In this document: positions 33,688-43,302 of the stretch, piece after piece | Numbering within the stretch: the first letter of the stretch is position 1 | How the letters are laid out: each line of letters starts with the position of its first letter | DNA from: Litsea cubeba | Taxonomy: Eukaryota > Streptophyta > Magnoliopsida > Laurales > Lauraceae | Direction: 5' to 3' | Assembly (NCBI GenBank): GCA_012931725.1 | Contig: CM022950.1 | Coordinates: 59,436,491-59,500,490, forward strand | Length of the DNA: 64,000 bases | Translations under genes and position numbers: made by a program | Notes under the pieces: model-generated | The model's database searches: none | Told to the model about the DNA's origin: nothing | Seen by the model: the letters and a program-made list of their open reading frames with translations, nothing else

Positions 33688-33696
33688 TATAAATAG
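33688..33696 (+). promoter_or_regulatory. TATA box ahead of the antisense ORF
   Basis: TATAAATAG on the plus strand lies about 258 bp upstream of the ATG of the antisense ORF, followed by a pyrimidine-rich leader (CTTTATCTTTTCTCCTG). This suggests an own promoter for that ORF, directed against the element's main transcript. Confidence 0.6.
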
Positions 33697-33953
33697 GGGC
33701 GTCTTCCTCTGCTCTATCTTCTTTATCTTTTCTCCTGATTTTCTTTATCTCCGCCTCTGATCTTCTTTCTGCCCTTCGCTTTTATTCTCAAGATCTTCCC
33801 ATAGGTTCAGGCGAGGACGACCGCAAGGCATGCCCAGGCTGATTCCTATCCCTGACTCGCCCTCATTTTCCAGTAAGTGACTTCGAGCCTCCGTCTCTTT
33901 AGGGTTTTTCCCTTAGGATTTTCCTTTTCGTCCTTTTCTCCTATGTTGTAGAA

Positions 33954-36353
33954 ATGGCCAGCCCAAGGTTTCAGTTAGAGACGCCTGAGGGCATGGCTAG
34001 GTTTAGGGGGGCGTATAACATCTCGGAGGGGGTCCGCCTCAGGCCGGCGACTCCCTCTGACCATGCCCTACGGTGCTGGTCCGGTGGCTGGATGCCATTC
34101 CCCTTGATCTCTGTGATCGAGGGCGGAGTGAGATTTCCCTTACATCCCCTGCTCAGGGCCTGCCTCATTGCTTGGTCTCTTGCCCCCTGCCAGCTGATGC
34201 CTAACGGCTACAAGGTCGTCATGGGCACGGCGAAATTAAATGAGATTTTGGGGATCAACCTGGGTGTCTACGACATCGAGGATGTGTATGACATCTGTAA
34301 GGCTGGGGGAGGCAACTATTATCTCCGGGTGAAGCAGCTCCGAAAGGGCTTTCGGGTAAGAACGCCAAGGATGACCTTTTCTGCATCTCGGGGGACTGGG
34401 AGTTCGGCGCCGGTGAGGACAGGACGCTCAGGGTCCCTCGCCATCTCGGGGCTGTCCCAGGTAAATATCGCTCCTCCATTTTGGTTATTTTGTCCATCAT
34501 TTGAATTGCCGAATTGATTTCCCTTTTTTGTTGTACAGAACTGAGAGAGAGGCAGCGCCAAGCGGCGAGCGACGGTTGGAAGAAGAAAGTCGTCGACCAC
34601 AAAAAGGTCGAAAAGTATGCCGGGCACGAGAATAGGTCGGCCTGGAAGCTGCTAGGCTACACGCCGAGGTACCACGGCCACTACATGAGGATTGGAGCAA
34701 CGCCGGAGGACGAGCTGCAGTCTGATTTCCCTTCCGTTACCTTGGCTGTGCACGGGGGTATTCCTCTCTTTGATCTCGCTACGAGCCGAGCTACGTCTGG
34801 TGCCGAGGCGTCCGCTTCCACCATTTCGGGGTCTTCAAGCTTAAGGGAGGCTGTGGAGGCTTACACATCTGATCAAGAAGAGAGGATGGAAGGCAGTTCG
34901 CGAGTGTCGGGAACCAAGGATCTGGCGGCCAAATTCAGGCGCGGGTCCTCGTCCTCCGCAACACCTTCATCTACCGGTGCCCGCGCGGCTTCGGGCTGGG
35001 GGGCGTCGTCGTTACATCTGCCCCCGTCATCGTTCCGAGCGTGGGAGAGCGAAGACGCTCCCCCGAGCGGGCGAGGGACGGATCTCCACCCAAAAAGAAG
35101 CCCAGAGCTGGGGGGAAAGACTTGGGGGCTGAGCCGGCCCCTAAGGGCAAGACACCTACGCGCGTCTCTGGGGGTAAAGCCCCTCCTGAAAATAGCGAGC
35201 CAGTGAGCAGGGTTGCTGCCGAGACGGCCCGCGAAATCAGCTGACCCTTGGGGCAGGGATCCGGGCAAGGATCTAGATCGGCCTCCGGGTCTCGTACCGT
35301 CGTGCCGGCAGCGTGGAGGCCGAGGCTGGAGATTGAGCCCGAGAGGCCCCTGAACGTGGAAGACCAGGTGTTGGGAGACCCTCTAGTCATCGGGGCCCTC
35401 GCCAAAGCCTGCGCCCTCCCGGGCGACATGGAGCGGCATGCAAAATTTGATAATGAGAATCTGCTGGCCTTGGCGATTCAGGCTGCTCTCTTAGTAAGTA
35501 TTTTGACTCATATTTGATGATTTTGGTTCCGGCTGTTCTTTGTCTTATCCGTTCTCCTTCGCAGAATGTCCAAAGGCTCCAGCTGGTGTTAGAAAGGAGC
35601 GACAAAAACGTCTCCAGGATTGCCCAACTGGAGTCCGAGATGGAGAAGCTGAGGAAGGAGCTGGCGGACTTGAAGAAGAGCAACGCCGAGCTGAATGCGC
35701 AGCTAGAGGTGGCACTGGTCAGCATCACCGATCTCACATCGACGACCGGCCAGCTGAGGGGTGAGATCTGGGTGAAGACGAAAAGGTTGGCCGAGCTGGA
35801 GACTGAGCTAGCAAAACTGAGGGCAGAGTCAGCGGCAGAATCGTCGTGGCAACGTGCCGAACTGCTCGCTAATCGTGCCGAAATGGAGAGGCTGCAAAAG
35901 GAAAACGCCGAATTGGAGCGGCTGCAAAAGGAAAATTCTGACCTCAAGTCCTCACTGCAGGCCGAAGCCCAAGCCGCCTTTCAGAAGGGAGTGGACCGGG
36001 CCACGGAGGAATATAAGAGGCAGGTGGAGGAGATAACCTCCATTTTGTTCGAGGAGGGCTGCCGGGCCGCGTTGAGAGAGGCGGGGGTTCTTGAAGATCA
36101 CCCGGTCTATCAGAACCTGCCGAATTACTCTGGCCCAGAACCCGAACCGAGTCCTGCTCCATTGACTGAGAGTGCCCAGGTCGATGCTCCCGCTGCTGAC
36201 CCTCTCTTGGACGGCGCTCCATCTATTCCTCCATCGGGCAGTGCTCCATCTGCCCCTCTAGCTGGCGACACTCCGTCTGCCCCTCCTGCCGGTGATGCTC
36301 CAAAGATGGTCGCAATTGCTGCCGAGACCGCCGGTCCGTCGGGGAAACAGTGA
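33954..36353 (+). pseudogene. Antisense ORF of the Tat element (gypsy-type transposon domain plus coiled coil)
   Basis: A spliced plus-strand gene opposite in direction to gag-pol. Likely exons are 33954-34460, 34539-35493 and 35565-36353, with GT-AG borders (CCCAG|GTAAAT, TACAG|AACTG, CTTA|GTAAGT, CGCAG|AATGT). Exon 1 carries FPLHPLLRACLIAWSLAPCQ and NGYKVVMG, matching the 'putative gypsy type transposon' domain. Exon 2 is Ser-rich and basic (SPERARDGSPPKKKPRAG). Exon 3 has a long coiled coil (LESEMEKLRKELADLKKSN and following heptads) and a Pro/Ala-rich tail of repeated PSAPPAGDAP-like units. Breaks are a one-base frame change near 34350, another near 35000-35040 and an in-frame TGA at 35242. 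Related ORFs are known in Tat elements; their function is not established. Confidence 0.82.
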
Positions 36354-37692
36354 GGGTGCTGACCAGGTCGCTGAAGTCCCCGTAGTTTTTGAGCACTCTG
36401 TTTTCCCTGCTTTTTAATTTGTAATCTTTCTATCCTTTGGAGATGTAAAGTGAACTTACTTGTAATCTTTTGCCTCTTTGAATGAAAAGCCGAGTTGTTC
36501 AATTGAGTTCCCTGTCTTTTCTTTTTGAGTTCGGCTTCTTTGTGTTTGAGTCTGGTTGAATGCTGTGGTATGAGAGTTGCCTGTGTTGGAAAGAGGATAC
36601 CTAGCGGTCTTCATGGTTATACGCACTGATGTCCCGCATTCAGAGGCTCATAAATATCAGTAAGTACAGTGGTACAATCGATGCGAAAAACGAGTAGATG
36701 GCTCCACCTGTCACCATTGGATCTGCCAGTCAATTCATAGGAAACGTGCGCTCCACGCATGGCATGGGAGACCTCGCCTCATAAATTTCTTTGAGTACTG
36801 AGCCTTCCTCCTATAAATAAGGGGGGTAAGTCTGCCAAAGAAGAGAGAAAAATGACCAAACCAGTAGCTCCCCCTCTCGTCTTTTACAGTCATGAGGATC
36901 CGTCTGCCCCTGCCAGACATTCTGGCAGTTTCGCCTTTTAGAAGTTGCTTAGAAGCCTTCGCCCGGAGTGAACCTTCTGCGAATGAACACAACTCCTTCT
37001 GGGAGGCATTGTCCCTGGCGGTCGTGGTTTGCGCGCTCTCTGAATCTGGACGCCATAGACCACGCGCTCCCTGAACGCGGGTCCACGACCAACTCCCACC
37101 TATGCGGCTGTGAGGAGATTAACTCTTGTCGATGCGGCTGGGAGTTGGTTGCAGACTTGGCTTTGTGGCGATCCAAGCGTCTGCAGTGGACCAGGAGCTT
37201 GAGCTTGTTTGCAAACTTTGGTTTGATTAACCACAAGGTATTGCAGAGCTCCTGACACTGAGGACCAGATCAAGAAGCCTCCGGGCTGTGGACCAGTGAA
37301 GATCAGAGTCTCCAAGCAGTGGACCAGTGAAGATCAGTCTCCAAGCTTCCTTTCTTTTTTTTGTTTTTAGAGGACTGCGAGCCTTCTTATTATATTTTGC
37401 TTTTCTGCAACTCATGTAATGAGGATAATACGTTTAATAAAATGGAGTTTCGATCCCAATGGACTCTGTATTTTGTATCTGCTGCTTTTTCTGCATCTCT
37501 GTGCTTGCACTGTCTTTCTCTGCACTTTACTGCTTCTCTTTTCTGCATTTCTGTGCTGGCGCTGTTTTTCTACATCTTTGTGCTTGCGCTGTTTTTCTGC
37601 ATCTCTGTGCTTCTCTGCTGTCTGTGGAGACAGTCATTGGCCGAAATGAACCCAGAATCTTGAGGAACTCAGCTGTGCGAGCCATTGCCCGG
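36354..37692. other. Non-coding segment of the gypsy element
   Basis: No protein was recognised. A plus-strand TATAAATAA at 36812-36820 and an AATAAAA at 37436-37442 bracket about 620 bp that could be a second short plus-strand transcription unit. 37485-37620 is a run of imperfect repeats of about 28 bp built on TTTTTCTGCATCTCTGTGCT. Open frames rich in Cys, Phe and Leu here are by-products of that repeat. Confidence 0.5.
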
Positions 37693-39398
37693 GATCAGTC
37701 TCGGGGGGATATGACCCCAAAGTTTTGGGAAGCCTGGGTGTATGAACCATGGTTTAAAAAATCGGCCGGTACCGATACGTATCGGCCGATACGTACCGGT
37801 ATCGGCCGACACCGAACCGATATCTCGCTGAGATATCGGTATCGGCGATACCGAGTTAAATATCGCCAATATCTCGCGAGATATCGGCCGATACGAAGTA
37901 AATATCGGCCGTGACGATATATCGGCCGATATTTTCAAAATATCGGCTCGACCCCCGCCGGGGGATACCCCCAGACCCCCTCTGCGAAGCGCATGTTTTA
38001 GAGAAGTGGCAATCAAAAAGACAAAAGAATCCTACTTGACCATGATAGCTAGGACTCTTTTGCTAATTGTCTTTCTTTTTTTTGTGCTTGGGCCTTGGAT
38101 GTCTATTATTATCATAAGCTGCTAGATATGATATTAAACCTATTTAATTATGTTTGGAATGATATAGTAGTAAAGATTGTGTAATACACTAATTCATGAA
38201 CCAAAATGCTTTATATTGAGTTAGATTCGATGTTACTCACTTATTTTTCCCTAGATCTAGTATTTTAAAGTGTAGATCTAAATTTTTTTATTTCCAACAT
38301 TTGGGGCTTTTCTTGAAATCAATTACATTTTTTCACATTAGTGTTTAAATGCATTGATAATGTGTTAGTTTAAAATAGATCTATACTTTTGGAACAAAAA
38401 AGTATGAGTTTTTGCCAAAAATTGTGGTTGCATTATGTCAAATTTATGATATTTCGTCTCATTGATCATGAGCATCAATAATGGTTGCATTATATAAAAT
38501 ACTGGAAAATAAAGCGAACAGCGACACAGACAGGACTCATAACTTAAGGTGACCGAGATTTTGATTTATTGTTGTTACTAATGAAAAAAAATATTGTTTT
38601 CCAACATTTTCTAATATTCTTGATTTTTTGAATATTTTTGCGAATTTTTTTGGATTAAAAAAAAATTCACACCTCGACGACCGCGACGGACCGATATCCG
38701 CGACGATATCCGCGACGTATCGGTTTTTCGGCCCGGCCGATACCGCGACCGATACCGAGATTTTAAACCATGGTATGAACCCGAGGTCAGTCCCAGGGTG
38801 TATGAACCCAAAGTTTTAGGAGCGACTGGGTGTATGAACCCTAAGTCATTCCCTGGGTGCGTGAACCCAAAGTTTAGGGAAGACTGGATGTATGAATCTG
38901 AGGTCAGTCACAGGGTGTATGAACCAAGAGTTTTAGGAGCGACTGGGTGTATAAACCCTAAGTCAGTCCTTGGGTGCGTGAACCTAAAGTTTAGGGAAGA
39001 CTGAATGTATGAATCCGAGGTCAGTCCCAGGGTGTATGAACCCAGAGTTTTAGCAGCGACTGGGTGTATGAACCCTAAGTCAGTCCCTGGGTGCGTGAAC
39101 CCAAAGTTTAGGGAAGACTGGATGTATGAATCCGAGGTCAGTCCCAGGGTGTATGAACCCAAAGTTTTATGAGCGACTGGGTGTATGAACCCTAAGTCAG
39201 TCCTTCAGTGCGTGAACCCAAGGTTTATGGAAGACTAGATGTATGAATCCGATGTCAGTCTCAGGGTGTATGAACCCAGAGTTTTAGGGGCGACTGGGTG
39301 TATCAACCCTAAGTAAGTCCTTGAATGCATGAACCCAAAGTTTAGGGAAGACTGGATGTATGAATCCGAGGTCAGTTCTAGGGTGTATGAACCCATGA
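37693..39398. repeat. 117-bp higher-order tandem array in the gypsy 3' region
   Basis: The phrase GAGGTCAGTC recurs at 38783, 38900, 39017, 39134, 39251 (as GATGTCAGTC) and 39368, a strict 117-bp period over about 5.3 units. Each unit is made of four related sub-units of about 32, 27, 31 and 27 bp starting GGGTGTATGAACCC, GGGTGTATGAACCC, GGGTGCGTGAACCC and GGATGTATGAATCC. A further partial unit at 37693-37747 is separated from the rest by the hAT insertion at 37748-38772. The period is a multiple of three, so both strands stay open, but no coding is implied. In element sense it starts about 80 bp after the integrase stop. Confidence 0.92.
37748..38772. mobile_element. Non-autonomous hAT-type element, copy B
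   Basis: It begins CATGGTTTAAA and ends TTTAAACCATG, flanked by GTATGAAC at 37740-37747 and 38773-38780 (8-bp target duplication). Subterminal GATATCGG and CCGATAC words fill the first 200 and last 100 bp. The right 230 bp align with the right end of copy A (TTTTCCAACATTTT, GGATTAAAAAAAA, TCACACC), while the interior differs. It is 1,025 bp long and has no transposase. It interrupts the 117-bp array of the gypsy element. Confidence 0.9.
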
Positions 39399-39477
39399 TG
39401 CCGAACTCTGATAAGGTGGCATAAATTGATGACAGGGCGACGACTGTTTTTATTGATCATGAAATTCTCATTACACC

Positions 39478-40560
39478 TTAGAAAAAGAACTTCTTTAGGT
39501 GGAATGCATTCCATGGTCTCGGCAACTGCCTGCCTTTCAAGTCCTCGAGTTTGTAACAAGATCGCACTGCTACCGAAACCACCCTGAACGGGCCATGCCA
39601 GTTTGGGGCTAGTTTGCCTTCGTTTGGATCTTTGTCAGCCGGGAGGGTCTTTTTCAGGACTAGTTCTCCTACTGAGAAACTCCTCTCCTTGACTCTTTCA
39701 TTATACCCCCTGGTTAGCCGTTGCTGGTAGTCAGCTAGTCGTATGGCTGCTGCTTCTCGGGGCTCGTCGGCCAGGTCCAGCTCCATTGCCAGGTTAATCT
39801 CATTTCGGCCTTGGTCGACAAGCTCTGTTCTCAGGGTAGGGAGGCCAATTTCCAAGGGAATGACCGCTTCCATCCCATAGGCAAGAGAGAAAGGTGTCGC
39901 CAAGGTGGAACGCCTCGGGGTTATCCTGTATGCCCATAATATGCTAGGGAGCTCCTCTACCCTTCTTCCTTTTGCCCGGTCCAATCGCTTTTTCAGGCCG
40001 TCAAGGAGTACTTTGTTAGAAATTTTGGCCTGACCATTGCTTTGTGGGTACGCCGGGGTGGAGTAGTGGTTCCTGATACCATGCCTTTGGCAGAAGTCTC
40101 TGAAGAAATTGGAGTCGAACTGAGTTCCGTTGTCCGAGATCAGGGTCCTGGGGATGCTGAACCTTGTAATGATGTTCTTATACACGAAATTCTTGGAATC
40201 CCTCTCGGTGATGGAGGACAACGGTTCAGCTTCTACCCACTTCGTGAAATAATCTATGGCAACTATCAGCCATCTCTTGTTTCATGGAGCCCGGTGGAGA
40301 GGTCCCACAATGTCCAACCCCCATTGGGCGAAGGGCCATGGACTAGAGAGGGGGTTCAGGTCCTGTGCTGCTGATAAAGGGAATGAGAGAACTTCTGGCA
40401 CTTTTCGCACTTCTTGGCGTATACCTGCGCGTCCTTCTGTATATACGGCCACCAGTAACCTTGGCTTATGGCTCGGTAGGCCAGCGACCGTCCTCCGATG
40501 TGGCTCCCGCAGATTCCTTCGTGGATCTCATACAAAAAGTCGTCAACCTTGCTTGGATTG
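39478..40560 (-). pseudogene. Gypsy integrase
   Basis: 40380-40560 encodes the zinc-binding part in one frame (LYEIHEGICGSHIGG, then CEKCQKFS). 39478-40221 is a 247-codon open frame covering the second half of the DDE core (SDNGTQFDSNFF with the second Asp) and the C-terminal GPFRV-type domain (APNWHGPFRVVSV). An AIDYFTKW block at about 40245 supplies the first Asp, in a region with stops. At the third catalytic position the codon at 40024-40026 gives Lys (SNGQAKISNK) where gypsy integrases have Glu. It is therefore inactive by substitution as well as by frame breaks. Confidence 0.88.
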
Positions 40561-40860
40561 ACGCATTGGAGGTAAGGACCTGTGAAGGATTTTCAGTAGA
40601 GCTTGTCTTCGGGGGATAGCCAGAATCGAGCTGCCTTGAGTCTGATCCGGTGAGCTTTGTTCTTGTCATCGGGGAGCTGATCGTCCTTGAGGTAGGAAGT
40701 GATCGGGTCCATCCAACTTGGGTCGAGATCAAGGCACAGAACCTGCCGAGATGAATAGAGCTCTAAGCTTGATCTTGGTATCGACCCAACCTCAACAGTT
40801 CTTTTCTTTCCTGCTTCGACAGCGGAGGCCAGGTTTGCGAGCGCATCAGCGTGTGTGTTA
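40561..40860 (-). pseudogene. Linker between RNase H and integrase
   Basis: Minus-strand frames continue the element's polyprotein (WMDPITSYLKDDQLPDD, then ARFWLSPEDKLY followed by a stop). This is the conserved stretch before the integrase zinc finger in Tat elements, and it is broken by a stop and frame changes. Confidence 0.65.
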
Positions 40861-42189
40861 TTATCTCTGGAGATTTGTCTGACCTCGGCTGTCTAGAAAT
40901 GAGCGAGCAGTTTCTTTACGAGGGCTAAGTAGGTCGCCATCCTGTCGTCCCGGGCTTGGTAGTCTCAGCTGGCTAGTTACCAATTGTGAATCGCTGAAGA
41001 CCACCAATTGCCGGTCTCTGAGGATTCGGGCGCTGTTCAGTCCTGCAATCAGAGCCTCGTACTCAGCTTCGTTGTTCGTTGCTTTGAAGTCCAAGGTCAA
41101 GGCTTGTTCTATGACCAGTCCTTCTGGCGATTGGAGGACTACGCCTGCGCCAGCTCTCTTGGAGGTGGACGAGCCGTCGACGAAGACTCTCCATGCCGAG
41201 TTAAGGACTTGGCTCTGAGAAAGTTCGTCAACCTCGGTGACTTCATTATCATGCCCTATGCCCCCCAGTTCGGTGCCGGGCTGGGTCGAAGCCGAGCTCG
41301 GAGACACGAACTCAACAATGAAGTCTGCCAAAATCTGGGCCTTGATCGCAGTCCTGGGTCGGTACTGAATGTCATACTGCCCCAGTTCGACCGCCCACTT
41401 TGAGATTCTCCCTGAAAAGTCAGATTTTTTGAAGATGGACCGGAGTGGGTGCTCCGTAATAACCACAATGGTGTGGGATTGAAAATAGTGAGAGAGCTTG
41501 CGGGAGGTACTGACGAGTGCCAACGCGAGCTTCTCGAGCAAAAGGTATCTGGTCTCGGCATTAAGGAGGATCTTGCTCGTATAATAGATTGGCTTTTGCA
41601 TTTCATCGTCCTCTTTGATGAGGACGGAGCTCACTGCGTGATCCGAGACTGCCAGATACAAATATAATGTTTCCCCCTGGGTTGGGGTAGAGAGCAAAGG
41701 TGGTGAAGAAAGATAAGTTTTGAGTACTTGCAATACTTGGTCGCACTCAGGGGTCCATTGAAATTTTAAGTTTTTCCTTAAGAGTTGAAAGAAAGGCCGA
41801 CACTTATCTGATGATCTGCTAATGAATCGGTTGAGTGCTACGGCCATGCCAGTGAGCTTTTGGACCTCCTTGGTAGTAGTCGGGCTCTGGATTCCCAAGA
41901 TCGCCGTGATCTGGTCTGGGTTGGCTTCTATCCCCCTCCATGTCACTAGACTCCCGAGGAATTTGCCGGAAGCGACACCGAAAGCGCATTTGGATGTGTT
42001 CAATTTGAGCTTGAACTCTCGGAGGATGCCGAAGACTTGAGCCAGGTCTGCCAGGTGGTCGTGGGACTGCTTGGATTTGACAACCATGTCGTCAATTTAG
42101 ACTTCGACAGTTTTGCCGAGCTGAGCCTGAAACATCTTCGTGACGAGACGCTGGTAGGTTCCCCCCCCCGTTCTTCAATCCAAAGGGCA
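40861..42189 (-). pseudogene. Gypsy reverse transcriptase end, RNase H and second RNase H
   Basis: 40861-42087 is a 408-codon open frame starting just inside the reverse-transcriptase catalytic loop (IDDMVVKSKQ). It continues with the thumb (LNTSKCAFGVASGKFLG), the gypsy RNase H (LYLYLAVSDHAVSSVLIKED, ILADFIVEF) and then a second, archaeal-type RNase H (WRVFVDGSSTSKRAGAGVVL, NNEAEYEALIAGL, VFSDSQLV). The duplicate RNase H is the signature of the Tat lineage. The catalytic YIDD motif is broken: the Tyr codon is TAA, at about 42096-42098. A C run at 42163-42171 marks a frame change upstream. Confidence 0.9.
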
Positions 42190-43302
42190 TCACTTTGTAA
42201 CAATAGTGCTGCGGGGGGTTATAAATGCAGTTTTCTCCTCATCCGGCTCGAACATCGGGATCTGGTGGTAGCCTCGATAAGCATCGAGGAAGCTCATCCT
42301 GTCGTGGCCGGCAGTGGCGTCTATCATTTGATCAATCTTTGGAAGTGGGAAGCTGTCCTTTGGGCAAGCTTTGTTGAGGTCGGTGAAATCTTCGCACACC
42401 CTCCACTTGCCGGTTTTCTTCTTGACCACCACTGTATTGGCCAGCCAGACCGGATACTGGACTTCCCTGATCGTGTCGGCCTCTAACAACCTGTCGACTT
42501 CTTCGACTACGGCTTCTGTCTGCTGCAACCCTGTTCTGCGGGCCTTCTGTACCACTTGCTTGTGGCTGGGATCTACGTTCAGCTTGTGGCACATGACATC
42601 AGGGTCGATCCCAGGCATCTCGCTCGAAGTCCATGCGAAGACATCCCTGTTCTGCATCAAGAATTTTGAGAGCTCGGTTCTCTCGGGGTCGGGAAGCTGG
42701 CTGCCGAGCAGGAAGAATCTGTCTGGGTCGAGTGGGTTGATCCTAACTTCAGCTAGATCCTCAATGCTCTTCTTCTCAGGATCTCGGCCGATTTCGTCCA
42801 GCTCCCTTTCGAGCTCTGCCATATGCACTCGCCTCGGTTCCTTCTCCCCAGGGACTACGGCCATCAAGCATTGCTTGGCCAGTTGCTGATCTCCGACCAC
42901 GGTGATCACTTCCATCTTGCCCTCCTTGTTCTCAAGCAAGAACTCCAGCTTCTGGTGGAAAGTGGAGGGGACTGCTTCCATATTGTGGAGCCACGTCCTA
43001 CCCATAATAGCATTGTAGGGGGAAGGGGCATCCACTACTTGGAAGTCGGTCATCACAGAGGCTCCGCCCACCCTGGTCCCCAGAGTGATCCTTCCTTTAG
43101 GGTAGACTGGTTTGGCGCTGAATCCCAGTAGAGGCGTACGAGCCTCTTTCAAATCGGCCTCCGAGAGTCCCATCTTCTTGAAGCACCCATAGTAGAGGAT
43201 TTCGGATGAGTTGCCGGAGTCGATGAGGATTCTCTTCACTGTGAAGTCCCGCAGCTTCAATGTTAGGAGCAGGGGATCATTATGGGGAAGTTGCACTCAC
43301 TC
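42190..43302 (-). pseudogene. Gypsy protease and first half of reverse transcriptase
   Basis: A 368-codon open frame holds the aspartic protease (ILIDSGNSSEILY with the DSG triad, later NAIMGRTWLH) and the fingers and palm of the reverse transcriptase (VVVKKKTGKWRVCEDFTDLN, FPLPKIDQMID, FLDAYRGYHQIPM). It is preceded by a TGA at 43297-43299 that interrupts a conserved-looking stretch, and it ends in a frame change at about 42195-42215, so the YIDD loop is out of frame. Confidence 0.9.

Noticed and set aside
33126..33692. Several open frames across the gypsy 3' LTR and its inner flank
   Set aside because: They overlap on both strands, cross the LTR boundary and match no protein. They are chance frames in GC-rich LTR sequence.
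37361..37663. Cys/Phe/Leu-rich open frames in three overlapping versions
   Set aside because: They are translations of the imperfect TTTTTCTGCATCTCTGTGC repeat and not genes.
38783..39398. CRISPR-like array or repetitive protein gene
   Set aside because: The 117-bp units are contiguous without unique spacers, lie inside a plant retrotransposon and are open on both strands only because the period is divisible by three.
42037..43131. Plus-strand open frames opposite the gypsy polymerase
   Set aside because: They mirror the conserved minus-strand protease and reverse-transcriptase frames and have no domain of their own.
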